Below are positions 1 to 9,718 of a stretch of DNA of 64,000 nucleotides, one piece after another; within the stretch, counting starts at the first letter, position 1; each line of letters starts with the position of its first letter. The stretch is from Bimuria novae-zelandiae CBS 107.79 (lineage: Eukaryota; Ascomycota; Dothideomycetes; Pleosporales; Didymosphaeriaceae): contig ML976675.1 in assembly GCA_010015655.1 (NCBI GenBank), positions 1 through 64,000 on the forward strand, in the 5' to 3' direction. Under the pieces are notes generated by a model. That model did not search any database. It was not told the DNA's origin and saw nothing but the letters and a program-made list of their open reading frames with translations. Both the position numbers and the translations under genes were made by a program.

Positions 1-310
1 ATGCTGATCAGCTGTCATTGACTCCCTGCCTGGGCGTCCACGCCAGCTGGGGGGTGTGTCACGGTTTATGGCTCTTACCCTCTGAGATGGATACTCCTAC
101 CCTCGCATGATTGCTACTCACTCTGTTGAGAGTACTATGCCTATCTGGGACTAGCGTTGTTTGTGCCCGCGCACCTATATCTTCAGTAGCTCCTAGATAG
201 TACAACCTCAGTTCAATCCTACAATCTTTTCCACTGCGTACTGTCCGCTCAGCACTCTGCTTACCGCGACAGTACTTCTACGCAGAGCTCTGGCACTAGG
301 TACACAAGAT
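1..310. other. Non-RIP-mutated repeat-like leader, possible LTR fragment
   Basis: Base composition here is balanced and CA/TG dinucleotides are normal, in contrast to the TpA-rich DNA that starts at about 310. No ORF of note is present. A TG-starting stretch near 57 (TGTCACGG) and several CA ends near 300 would suit an LTR, but no second copy or target duplication is visible in the window. The identity is therefore open. Confidence 0.3.
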
Positions 311-1900
311 TATATAAGACCTAGCATAGTTAATTCCGCCTATTAAAATAGTAGTAAAAAATTTAACTACGGTTGTATATACACCGCGGGTACCTAAGCG
401 ATAAAGACTTACGTAGTCTCTTAAGCGTAGTAATAGTATTGCGTTTATACAGGTCGTCAAGCGCGCGTACAAGTTAAAGGAGGAGTCTATTACTAAGATA
501 ACTTACGTTAACTTTAATTTAACGCTGGCGGAGCTAAAAACTAGCCAAAATAGTGGGACGCGTAATAGGGGGGTATTTAGCTTATAGAGTATTTAGAGCT
601 CTTAGAGCTCTCCGCCGCGACTTACCGCAACTTATCGTTAGTTACATAACCTGCTAGACGTCCTTGCGTATACTGCCGTCGGCGAGGGCCCTATAGTCGC
701 GATACGCGATAAATGGCGATGCCAGGATACCTACTGTGGCAACTATCCGTACGTGTGCTGGGTTAAACGTACGCCCAGGCAACCTAATTAGTTCGAGAAT
801 TACTACCCAGCGAGCAGCACTATAGTGGCGGCATAGGCGCGAGATATAACAAAGGGCAGGTGTACATTTAAGGAGCCGCATAATAATATACGACTAAGCC
901 TAACGCTAGCTAGGGAGAAAGTTACAAGGGAAAAGTTAGCGTAGAGGGCTAAAAAAGGTGCCAGATCTAACCTTAATATAGATAACTTTATAAAGGTAAT
1001 CGCTGCCAACTCGCTTTATATAAGTTAATTAGTATAAAGTTAAGTTTTAGGCTACTAATAGCATCCTTAAATATTAGATACAGCGCCCTTTATAAGCTTA
1101 GAAAGTACGTTAAGTGCGTTAGCGTAGTAAGAGTTAACGTATGCTAATTAGGTAGAGCTTTCTTACTATACTTAGTTCTTCTTTAACTAGTAGAGGAAGT
1201 AAGTAATAGCTATAAAGGTACATAAAATTAATAAGGTACTCCTTAACGTTGTTAGACGTGGCAGAATTAACTTTAATATGCTCATGAATCCGTCCGACGC
1301 GGGGATGCCGTACGCTGTGTAAGAATAGTATTTTAAGTTACTAGTACTATTGCTCCTCCGCCTGCGTAAAATGGCGATCTAGTGGCGATCTGGGTATAAT
1401 AAACTTACGGAGAGCAATAAGGAGGGCGCCGCAGAGGTGTATAGAGAGGATTTAGAGTAGAAAGAGCGTGACAGGTTGCGTAGGGGAGGTAATTAAGTAG
1501 AGAGCTAGCGACGTTAGTAAAGAGAGCTCTATTTTATATATAGTGCACAGGCCACTTTTAATTAAAATTTAACTAAGTACGCGCCTGCCTAGTAATTAAG
1601 TTACTTATAGAGGCTTTAAGACCTGCCTAAAATACTATACTTTATTAACGCTACTAACGCCTCTCCTACTATAACTCCTCTACTATAACTACTATTACAA
1701 AACGGACAATAGTAATTAATTTAGCAATATTAGTTACACCTTATATAGCTATTAAGTTATTTTTTTAAACAATAGCAAGTAAGGTTTAGCCACCTCCGCG
1801 ATATTATTATAGACACTAACTCTATAATATTACGCCGCGCCTAGCACCTATAGCACCTATCCACAGAACTTAAAAAAACCTCGCGCGGATACTAACTTAT
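311..1900 (+). pseudogene. RIP-degraded repeat with remnant Cys/Trp-rich ORF
   Basis: The block is AT-rich, stop-riddled and nearly free of CpA/TpG, the signature of RIP. Reading the plus strand through TAG/TAA stops at about 700-1010 gives a peptide with the pattern W-x-C-x-D-x2-C-x-N-Y then C-W-V. A basic segment follows that contains GRCTFKEP and LTLAREKVTREKLA. A further basic stretch (KERDRLRRGG) lies near 1460-1490. The Cys/Trp pattern reminds me of repeat-borne hypothetical proteins in filamentous fungi, but I cannot tie it to a named transposase family. No terminal repeats were found. Confidence 0.4.
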
Positions 1901-1919
1901 TATAGCAAACGCTCTACAC

Positions 1920-2920
1920 TACTTCCTCTAAAAAGTAGGCAAAATTCTTATAAATATAAGTGTGTTTATAATGCCTTTTTATCTAGTTTTTTAGCACCTT
2001 AAAGGTCTACTTAATTAGGTTAAAATCCGGCGAGTATGGCAGTAAGTATTTAAGCACAACGCCCGCCTCTGCGCATAATGTGACAAGATTTTCTAACCTA
2101 TAGATAGAGGCGTTATCAAGGACTATTACCAATCGATTTCCTAGCCAAGGATTGCAATAGGGGAGTACTTTGTTCGCCAGAAACTCCTCTATTAGTTCTG
2201 CGGTGATCGCTCCTTGGTATATTATATAATCGACGTAGCCGTCCTTATCCATAGTAGGGAGCAAGCTCCACCTCTCCAAGCGTCGCGCTGAGTATTTCAC
2301 GTCTGCTAGCATGTTTATAGCTAACTAGGCGTACTTTCTATCGCCAGTTCTCTCATTGCAAGCGCTCTCGTCGAGGTAGATAATCTGCTCTAGTTTATAT
2401 ATCTATTAGCAGCGCGCGCGGAACACCCGACGGAGACCTTTATGGCGTTTGGCGGCAGCTTTTGACGCAGCTTTTCGACTCCACCTCATGCCAGCGAGAA
2501 CTCTCGTGATAGTGGCCGCCGACGTTTCTATGTCGAATTCATCGAACAAGAAGGCCTGCATTTCATCGATATACGCCGTAGGCTTGCCCCGTAGGAGCTC
2601 CAGCAGCGCGTCCTTATGGCATTGCCGTAGCGACGGTGGTCTCCCGAGCCTCACGCATCGCGGCGGGTACGCTTAGCCGTACGCTTCTAAGTTAAGTCGA
2701 TATTTCTATACACTTTTAGGGTCAACTCTAAGAGATTTGTGAATCTCGTGATTATTTTGCCCTGCCTTTATGCGCTCAACGATCGCCTGCGCTAGCAAGG
2801 GCTACAGTTAGTGCCCTGTGGGCCTCCCTAGATCATGCGGCATACCTTATAGTACCCTAGCAACAAGAAAAGTTAGTGTAATTCCTTTAATTGCATTGTC
2901 TGCAGTACAATTTGGTATAT
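1920..2920 (-). pseudogene. Tc1/mariner (IS630 superfamily) transposase remnant
   Basis: Two minus-strand coding pieces belong to one decayed transposase. The upstream piece (2654-2406) is a winged-helix DNA-binding half containing RLGRPPSLRQCHKDALLELL and an ETSAATITRVL helix. The downstream piece (2312-2007) is a DDE half with RLVIVLDNASIYR, which carries the second catalytic Asp, and LLPYSPDFNLIK. In active members the last motif reads SPDFNPIE, so the third acidic residue is Lys here, a G-to-A change expected from RIP. Between the pieces the frame continues through stops (YLDESACNERTGDRKYA is readable). Further N-terminal coding (AIVERIKAGQ, VDPKSVQKYR) extends to about 2830. Terminal repeats were not identified, so the ends are approximate. 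Non-functional. Confidence 0.8.
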
Positions 2921-2989
2921 ACGGCGATGAAAGCGGGGAGGCGCTTACCTAACAAGCGCCCAGAGTGGGTCGGGACGGTATTTTGCATA

Positions 2990-4779
2990 AGCTAGCCGAT
3001 ACGTAAGCTGGCCACCCGGGTAAGCTGGCCACCCCACCAAAACGCGACACCTGCACAAAACACGCCACATCTCTCCACAACGCTCATTAATATGGACGCC
3101 CGTGAGCATGCTATACAATTAGCTATTAGAGATTTTAATACAGGCATTTATTCTAGTTATCGCGCTATAGCTACCGCGTATAGTGTTCCTTAATTAACCC
3201 TATTAACGCGCATTAATAGCGTACAAAACCAACGCGTTAGTTACTAACACTAGCAGCGTCTGACTCCTCTATAAGAGGACTTCCTAGTAGAATAGATCCT
3301 TAAAGAAGACGCACGCGCCTGCCCTCCCTTACACGCTCGCGCTTAAGAAATAGCTAATTAAATTTTACGTATAAATAGCGACAACTAGCCTATTAGCAAG
3401 CTCTAGCTCTTACACTTCCTCCGGCGCCAGCCACGCGTTGCCTCTATAGTCGGCAGAAAGCTAGAGGCTCAGAGAGCTGATGCAGCGACACTAGAGCAGC
3501 TACGCGCGTTCCTAGAGCTCTACGAACAGACTCGACGGCGGCTTAACATACGGGTGGAGAACACATACAATATGGATGAGACTGGCATTGCCCTAGGGGT
3601 ATGTACCAACACTAGAGTACTCTCTAGTAGTCAGAAGAAGAAGGCTTATGTTCGCTTTTTAGAGAATCGCCAGTGGGTCTCTATAATTAAGTATGTATCA
3701 GCGATAGGGCGGAAGCTACGCTGTGCGGTTATCTTTAAGGGCCAGAGCCTACAGACAACATGGTTCTCCTCGTCCCACGTACCTGACTAGATCTACACTA
3801 CCTCTAAGAACGGATGGACGTCAAAAGCAATAGGTGTTGAGTAGCTACAGCGCATATTCATACCTGAGACGGCTGTATCTGATGGCCAGCACAGGCTCCT
3901 CATCCTCGACGGTCACGGCAGCCATATTGATATAGACTTCCTGTGGCTCTGCAAGCTGCATCGTATACAGCTCCTATATCTACCTGCGCACACTTCACAC
4001 GTCCTACAGCTTCTCGATCTCGCTCCTTTCTCTGTGATCAAGTCTAGCTACAGGCGTCAGATCCAAGAGCTCGCATCACTCGACGACGCTGCGCCTGTTA
4101 AGAAGGAGCGCTTTATCACCTGCTATTATTAAGCTAGGGAGGAAGGCTTCACAGAGCGTGTAATTCAAGCTAGCTAGCAGGCATCTAGTATCTACCCATT
4201 CAACATCAATCATGTGCTCAGCTCGTCGCAGGTCTCTCAGAGGCCTACTACGCCTACACGTCAGCAGCAGCCTCAGCAGCAGCTCCAGAGCTTCCTCTCT
4301 ACTCCCCAGGGCCCTCACGATCTCTATATAGCGCAGCGCAGCGTCCAGAGCGTCGAGAATCCAGGTCGTACGACCCGGCTACTCCTACAGAAAGCAGGTA
4401 AGGCTCTAGCAGCTGCAAATGCTAGAGCTGCAGGCCTAGAAGCAGAGAAAAGACGACTTGAGCAGCAGCTAGAGATATCTACCTCTCAGCGTCAGCGTAA
4501 GCGCGTTCGAGTAGACCTAAATTAACGCTTTATAAAGGTAGAGAGTATCAGGGAGGCTATGCGCGCAGCTAAGGCTTCAGTAGTTTAACTACGTAGATCT
4601 ACTGTATTAAGCACCTTAGAAGCAGCTACTAGAGCTACAGTAGCTACAGCGCTTGAATCTATGTGTAGTTAATAGCAATCATAAGAAGCGTTGTTGAGAA
4701 ATCGTGTGTTTTGTGCAGGTGTCGTGTTTTGGTGGGGTGGCCAGCTTACCCGGGTGGCCAGCTTACGTATCGGCTAGCT
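2990..4779 (+). mobile_element. pogo/Fot1-type DNA transposon, complete, with TA duplication
   Basis: The element is flanked by TA (2988-2989 and 4780-4781) and has an almost perfect inverted repeat of about 60 bp beginning AGCTAGCCGATACGTAAGC. Each terminus contains two head-to-tail copies of the box GTAAGCTGGCCACCC. At 1790 bp it encloses a single transposase frame. TA target duplication, size and coding content fit the pogo/Fot1 clade of Tc1/mariner. The right end lies 102 bp upstream of the COQ4 start codon, so the element occupies that gene's promoter region. Confidence 0.93.
3092..4672 (+). pseudogene. Fot1/pogo transposase (DDE_1), nonsense-riddled but frame-intact
   Basis: From ATG 3092 to TAA 4672 there are 526 codons in one uninterrupted frame with no indels, only TAG/TAA codons at positions where Trp or Gln is expected. 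The readable order is an N-terminal helix-turn-helix region (MDAREHAIQLAIRDFNTG), a CENP-B-like region (RVASIVGRKLEAQR), the DDE core with NMDETG (first Asp), SKNGWTSKAIGVE, LLILDGHGSHID (second Asp) and YLPAHTSHVLQLLDLAPF, and a Gln-rich coiled-coil tail. It would catalyse cut-and-paste transposition if intact. The nonsense-only damage is what RIP produces. The segment 3560-4400 is hardly mutated. Confidence 0.88.
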
Positions 4780-4881
4780 TAGCACCGATAACAGACGTGG
4801 CGTAAGCTGTCGGACCACCATCGCGTGGGATTGGATGACGCTCGACGTGCGTTCTGCGTCTCCTACCTCCGCCTTCACACA

Positions 4882-5802
4882 ATGGCCTTGAAGCGACCTG
4901 CCAAGGGTATTATTTGTGCTTCTTCGAGAGCTGCATCAAATCTATTCCTGTTTCCATCTAGCTATCGATGCTTCTCCGTCCTGAACCGGCCACAGCCCAA
5001 CTATGAAGGTCACATACCTCTTACGCGGACAGAAAGACTGGGATTGGCTGTGGGATCAGGGTTGTTGAGCTTTATGGATCCTCGCAGAGGCGGTAAGGCA
5101 TCCTTTTCATTTGTTGCGACGTCCCATGAACTGATCCACGTAGACCTAATCGCAGCCTTTGGCGAGGCCACAGCACAACCCTACTTCATCAACCAGCTAC
5201 GAGACCGAATGCTCCTCCATCCTACGGGTCGAAGAATCCTCCGCGACAGGCCGCGCTTGACATCCACCTCACTTGATATACAACGACTGCGATCGCTCCC
5301 GAAAAACACTGTAGGCCATGTGTATACGGAATGGCTAGACAGGGAGGGTGTATCGCCTGATACCCGCGCGCAAGTACGATACATAGACGATGAAGAGTGT
5401 GCATATGTTATGCAGCGCTACCGCGAGTGTCACGATTTCTACCACGCCCTCGTGGGTCTACCCGTCTTCCGCGAGGGAGAAGTCGCGCTCAAGGCGTTTG
5501 AGTTCGCAAATACGGGCCTACCGATGACCGGTCTGGCTGTTTTCAGCGCCCTGACGCTAAAGAAAGGGGAGTGGAGAAGGTTCTGGGATATCTACGGGCC
5601 TTGGGCATTCAGAAATGGCGCAAAAAGCGACGACGTCATCAACGTATACTGGGAGGAGGAACTGGAGACTGACGTCGACGAGCTAAGGGCCAGTCTCGGG
5701 ATTGAGAAGCCTCCAGATCTTAGGGAGATGAGGAAGGCGGCACGGGAGGCAAAAAGGCAAGAAAAGACCGCAAGAGAAGCTGCGGCAGGTGCGACTATAT
5801 GA
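4882..5802 (+). CDS. COQ4: Ubiquinone biosynthesis protein COQ4, mitochondrial
   Basis: COQ4 is a matrix-side inner-membrane component of the coenzyme Q synthome and is needed for CoQ assembly; in the family it has been linked to C1 decarboxylation/hydroxylation of the ring. The gene has two exons, 4882-5092 and 5144-5802, giving 289 aa. The 51-nt intron (GTAAGG...CACGTAG) is a multiple of three without a stop, so an unspliced reading stays open, but splicing restores the family sequence [25 protein letters not shown] junction. The metal-ligand motif HDFYH (about 167-171) followed by Glu 183 matches HDxxH-x11-E. The Arg-rich N-terminus suits a mitochondrial presequence. ATG 4882 is preferred over an upstream GTG in the same frame. 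A pogo element ends 102 bp upstream, leaving little native promoter. Confidence 0.95.
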   Translation: MALKRPAKGIICASSRAASNLFLFPSSYRCFSVLNRPQPNYEGHIPLTRTERLGLAVGSGLLSFMDPRRGGKASFSFVATSHELIHVDLIAAFGEATAQPYFINQLRDRMLLHPTGRRILRDRPRLTSTSLDIQRLRSLPKNTVGHVYTEWLDREGVSPDTRAQVRYIDDEECAYVMQRYRECHDFYHALVGLPVFREGEVALKAFEFANTGLPMTGLAVFSALTLKKGEWRRFWDIYGPWAFRNGAKSDDVINVYWEEELETDVDELRASLGIEKPPDLREMRKAAREAKRQEKTAREAAAGATI

Positions 5803-6147
5803 ATAGCACACGTTTCCTTTGGAGCTTCCGACCTTTCGGCTTCACTAATGAATTTCAAACTCTCGGTCATTTTGAACATGTGGTTGGGCCAGTACCGTGG
5901 TTGACATGTCGTTGAGCTTTTGACGACCCATGACGCTGCGGACCAGCAACTAGCAATCCTGTTTGCTCGATCAAAAATCTGCCGTTACCGGCATTTGGGC
6001 TTGTAACTCGACCACCCGCTAGCGTTTTTTACTTCCGGCCACAACATTGTAAATCCCACGTCGCCTTCCGGATCTCTGCTTCCCTTCTATAAAGCCGAAA
6101 GCTCTTCTCCTTGTATATATACGACTTCAACAACCCGCGCCAGGAGT

Positions 6148-6630
6148 ATGCCGTTCTCTTACCGACGCAACGAGGCCGATCCGTCCATCGAGTCGCTCGA
6201 GATGTACGTACAGCTCCTGAGTATTTCTATATATTACCTCACACCAACTAGCGCCTCCCGCAACAGCCACCAGTCGCCTCTTCTACGTCTTCCAGCGGAG
6301 CTGCGCATGAAGATCTACGAATTTGCACTCGCCGAAGGCACGGTCAAGGTCGAAATGGTCAACCCGCCGGGGAGCATTTACGCTTTGACCTCCATGGCCT
6401 GCCGCGTTATCCGCGTCGTGAGCAAGGAGCGCAACCTCCTCGCCCTGCTCTACGTTTGCCGCCAAGTCAACCATGAAGCGTACCTTATTCCTTTCAAGGT
6501 CAACCGCTTCAAGGGTCCTCGCTGTTTCTTGACCGGAGACGCCCAGGAGTTCCGTTTCACCTTGGTCGGACAACCTTCGAAGGGCTTCCCCGATCAGCGC
6601 CCCTATATGGACATTACGCCTTATTTGTAA
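6148..6630 (+). CDS. 2EXR/F-box-like hypothetical protein, 3' end uncertain
   Basis: The N-terminal part contains LLRLPAELRMKIYEFAL, the leading motif of the fungal 2EXR/F-box-like family, followed by LLALLYVCRQVNHEA. In this family the segment is a degenerate F-box-like helix-loop, and specific roles are mostly unknown. A 48-nt intron is likely at 6204-6251 (GTACGT...CAACTAG); it contains no in-frame stop, so both spliced and unspliced readings are open. The reading stops at TAA 6628-6630. This stop lies inside a good donor (GTAAGG, 6627), and a matching branch and acceptor end at about 6693, but splicing there leads to an immediate stop. A clean 60-codon stretch (ALNKEWRILGKNELFAKAIS) follows in the next frame, which suggests a one-base disruption of the original 3' end. 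Confidence 0.6.
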   Translation: MPFSYRRNEADPSIESLEMYVQLLSISIYYLTPTSASRNSHQSPLLRLPAELRMKIYEFALAEGTVKVEMVNPPGSIYALTSMACRVIRVVSKERNLLALLYVCRQVNHEAYLIPFKVNRFKGPRCFLTGDAQEFRFTLVGQPSKGFPDQRPYMDITPYL

Positions 6631-7145
6631 GGTGGTGGATACGGTTTGTTGGTGCTCACATCCCATGTGAATGTTACTGATTATGGCTGCAGGCGTTGAA
6701 TAAGGAATGGCGCATACTTGGCAAGAACGAGCTTTTCGCTAAGGCGATCTCTTTGGTTGGAAGGGGCTGTGTAGACCTGGGAGCTTCACTAAGCGTGCAT
6801 GGACTGTGTGTAGTGAAGGAACGGCGAAAGTATACGCTGCTTGTGAGATACTTGTGCAGTGCTCGCTAAATATTTTGCGTTACCCTAGGAAACCACGTCT
6901 TCCGTTGTAATCAACTTATGCAACCGTCAACTGTGAGTATATCAGATCACCTGTAAAAGGCCTTTCTTAGGTTTGTGAGGTACTCCGTGTTACCTTAGGG
7001 CGTGTGTAATATAGAAGGTGGTGCGCGGAATGTGAGAAGGAGCAGGTGGGTTTATCCGCTCTTTCCTCCCTGATTCCAACGTGCATCCTCCACGTCACTG
7101 CCTACCAACCGGAACCCCAGTGACAGCTTAAGCCAAAGCACCGCC
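6631..7145. other. Intergenic, includes possible lost 3' exon
   Basis: 6694-6869 holds the stop-free stretch beginning ALNKEWRILGKNEL, probably the former last exon of the upstream 2EXR-like gene. The remainder (about 6870-7145) looks like 3' flank plus the promoter and leader of the secreted protein gene. No RNA gene is seen. Confidence 0.4.
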
Positions 7146-8047
7146 ATGAAGTTATTGTTGCTACTCGTGCCTCTCTTCGTCACTTTGGCGGCAGCGCAAA
7201 CACCAGCTTCGAGCTGTCAGTGTCCCCTTTTCAAGTGCCCTGCTACCAATGCTGCTGTACGTTCAGTCGATACCTCTCGCACTCAATCCACTGATGCGTC
7301 TAGGATCTCTGCCGATGCCTTAACAGTCGCGAATCTTCGTGCAAGAGAGCCTGTCCAACCTATGTACCGACCATTCTGGTCAGTCTTCCCAACATACCAC
7401 GTCGCAAAGTTGTTACTGACACAAATCCACAGCCGTGCCCGGTGAACCCACCAACTCCATCACCAACCCCGACGCAAAAGATTGAAGTTCAGACGACATG
7501 CACCTGCGAGATTGGATTCTGTGCCCAAATGTGGCCGGAATCATGCTACTGCGCGAATGCTCACAAACAACGTTGTTTCGAGCGGTGCGGCGGCGAACAG
7601 CCAGAATTGCAGGTACACCGAGCAGACCCACTTCCCCTTCACGAGGCAAATGCATATTGATCAATCATCTAGGAGTGTCCACCCCTCGAGACTCCTTCCC
7701 TGGCTACGATCACTAAAGCTTTAGCCTTCAATTTAGCCTCGTGTCCCCAGCCAACCGGCACCCACGCACCTTGCGGCGGCGGACGCGCCGGCTATATGGA
7801 GTGCGACTACGGAGAGACGTGCATCAAAGACCCGTATAAGCCCGGTTGCGGACCTGCGTGCGATCAGTTGGGAATCTGTGTGACGGACAAGCTCTGTGGT
7901 GGATTCGCCGGGTTCGACTGCGAGGTGGGCCAGGTTTGTGAGGACGACCCGAGAGATGAGTGTGATCCTCTGAATGGCGGTGCGGACTGCGGAGGTTTAT
8001 GCGTGTGGCCATTGAGTTTGAGAGAGGGTTCGGAAAGGCAGGAGTGA
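7146..8047 (+). CDS. Secreted Cys-rich protein with Kazal/TIL-like C-terminal repeat
   Basis: I reconstruct four phase-0 exons: 7146-7256, 7304-7363, 7433-7612 and 7673-8047 (241 aa). All three introns (47, 69, 60 nt) are GT-AG, with CTGAT/CTGAC-type branch sites in the first two. A signal peptide (MKLLLLLVPLFVTLAAAQ) is followed by Cys-rich modules: SCQCPLFKC, the small exon DLCRC...CKRACPTY, a Pro/Thr linker, CTCEIGFCAQMW...CYCANAHKQRCFERC, and a C-terminal part with CGGFAGFDCEVGQVCEDD and DECDPLNGGADCGGLC. The last pattern is common in extracellular Cys-rich proteins of fungi and some bacteria and resembles small protease-inhibitor folds, but inhibitor activity is only inference. The protein is likely exported to the cell surface or apoplast. 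No close functional assignment is possible from sequence alone. Confidence 0.82.
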
Positions 8048-8502
8048 GGCTGGCGTGAGATGGGGGTAAACGGCTTTTCTGAACAATAGAGTGAACTCGG
8101 ATACCTTCAATTATTACTATCCTTCCTCGTCTCTTTCTATGAACAAAAGATTTGACGCTTGTCCACTTCGGCGAACTTCTCACCGTGTCGAAACATTTTT
8201 TCATATCCATTGTCGTTGGCTCCTTCCCCTATGGTCGCTCCTTCCCCTCCTGAGAAAGTGACGTACATGGTCTACGGCATCCCAAATTTCACTGAGCCTG
8301 TACTCAGGATGTTTACAGAATTTGTTTTCAATTGCATGATTGACACTTGTGCCGGACATCTTTAGGAATCCATTTACACGACCGAGTCCTACGAAGAATC
8401 ATTTTGAGGCTGCATCAAGTCGCCGCCAATCCATCAGCCAACCAGCAGCACCATCTCTAAGCTCGACGCTTTTGAAAGGAGAGAGTGAGGAAGTTTTCTA
8501 GC
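8048..8502. other. Convergent 3' intergenic region
   Basis: This separates the stops of a plus-strand secreted-protein gene and a minus-strand broken gene. No ORF with family character, no RNA gene and no repeat was seen. It presumably holds the two polyadenylation regions. Confidence 0.5.
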
Positions 8503-9337
8503 TCACGCCTCGGCCGTCTGATTCCAACGCGCCAGAACCTCCTCCAGCTCCGTCTCATTCAACTTCCTCGCCCATCTCGGTCTCTCGTCCAGCGTCTCTC
8601 CCTCCGCAGCCTTATCCTTGATCTTACTGAACACCTTCCAGTCATGTCCGAACCCTTAGCAGCAGAACATCCGATACGCCTTCCTCTCAATGAGCGGAGC
8701 GCGACACGAGACCTTCTGACCGGGCTTGTGCAGCACCAGTCATTTTCGCCGTGGTCGGGCGCTCTGCCCGCGCCGAAGAGCGGATACAGGGTCTTGTACT
8801 TGCGGTCTTTGTAGATGGCTAGTGGTGCAGTTAGTATGCGTTCTCATGGGAAGCAACCCGGGGGTGGGGAGTGGGCAGAGTGACTTACTCCAATACCAGG
8901 CTTTCTCTTCTTCTCTAGGACCGTCGAAGTTCATCTCGAGCTGCGCGATGTCTTCGGGGCTCTGCGCAGGTGTCAGTGATGTGGGCAGAGGTGGACAACG
9001 GGACGCACGTCTCTGGTTTTGCAGCCACTAGGTCTACCCTTGCATCGTACGCCGTGCCAGTTCCTGCTCACGTCGCTCAGTTGTTCGTAGTTGCGAACCT
9101 TGCCGATCTGGAAAGCGATGTTAGTACCTTTTACGCACACGGTGGCGGTGCTGCGCTTTTTTTGGGGCGGGACGACCTTACGGTTGCACAGTCGGACTCC
9201 TCATCCAGCGCCATCCAGCTATCCGCGTAGTATGCGCCTTCGCCATAGAAGATCGTTTCCACGCGCCACATGTGCCAGGCTGCGGAGACGAAGTTGGCAA
9301 GGACAGCCAAGAGGGCTAGGGTTATGAGGAGCTTCAT
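8503..9337 (-). pseudogene. Broken small secreted-protein gene (frameshift plus nonsense)
   Basis: Exons on the minus strand are 9337-9182 (signal peptide MKLLITLALLAVLANFVSA), 9107-9009 (IGKVRNYEQLSDVSRNWHGV), 8961-8889 (SPEDIAQLEMNFDG) and 8818-8503. Introns are 74, 47 and 70 nt with GTAAGG/GTGCGT/GTAAGT donors and good acceptors. In the last exon the frame breaks after HGEND-W: the continuing family-like sequence (LHKPGQKVSCRAPLIERKAY) is one base out of register, consistent with a single-base deletion. Next comes an in-frame TAA between RMFCC and GFGHDWKVFS, which fits CAA to TAA. The reading then stays clean to TGA 8503. The intact protein would be about 260 aa, secreted, function unknown. 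Either a recent pseudogene or two sequence errors. Confidence 0.7.
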
Positions 9338-9718
9338 GTTTGATCGAGGCAAGACTGCAGTTTGCGGAGTGAAGACGTTGGGTATAAGGTTTGGATAGAG
9401 TTTTGGGATTGGGATGTTGTACAAGCGAAGTGAGAGGGAGGAAGGAGAAGAAATTAGTGTCCTATGATTGCCCGTGGTAGGTAAGAGAGCAGGAGAGAGG
9501 ATGAAAGTAATAACCTTAACTCAAAAGAAGACTCGGGCAAAATGCATGGAACCTGAAAAAGACGCTATACTGCCCATCCATCCAGCATCAGAACTTCTGA
9601 GTATGACTTACAGACCAACCCGCGAAAACCCCAACGCCTCGCTGATGTGTTGTACCTTAAACTCCTTTCAAACCTACAAGTTTTCCTATAACTCGTACAC
9701 GCCAGCATTGAAACCCAA

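Noticed and set aside
7613..7750. Single 138-nt intron in the secreted Cys-rich gene
   Set aside because: A 60-nt intron ending at 7672 with a closer branch site keeps frame and adds an open Cys-containing segment.
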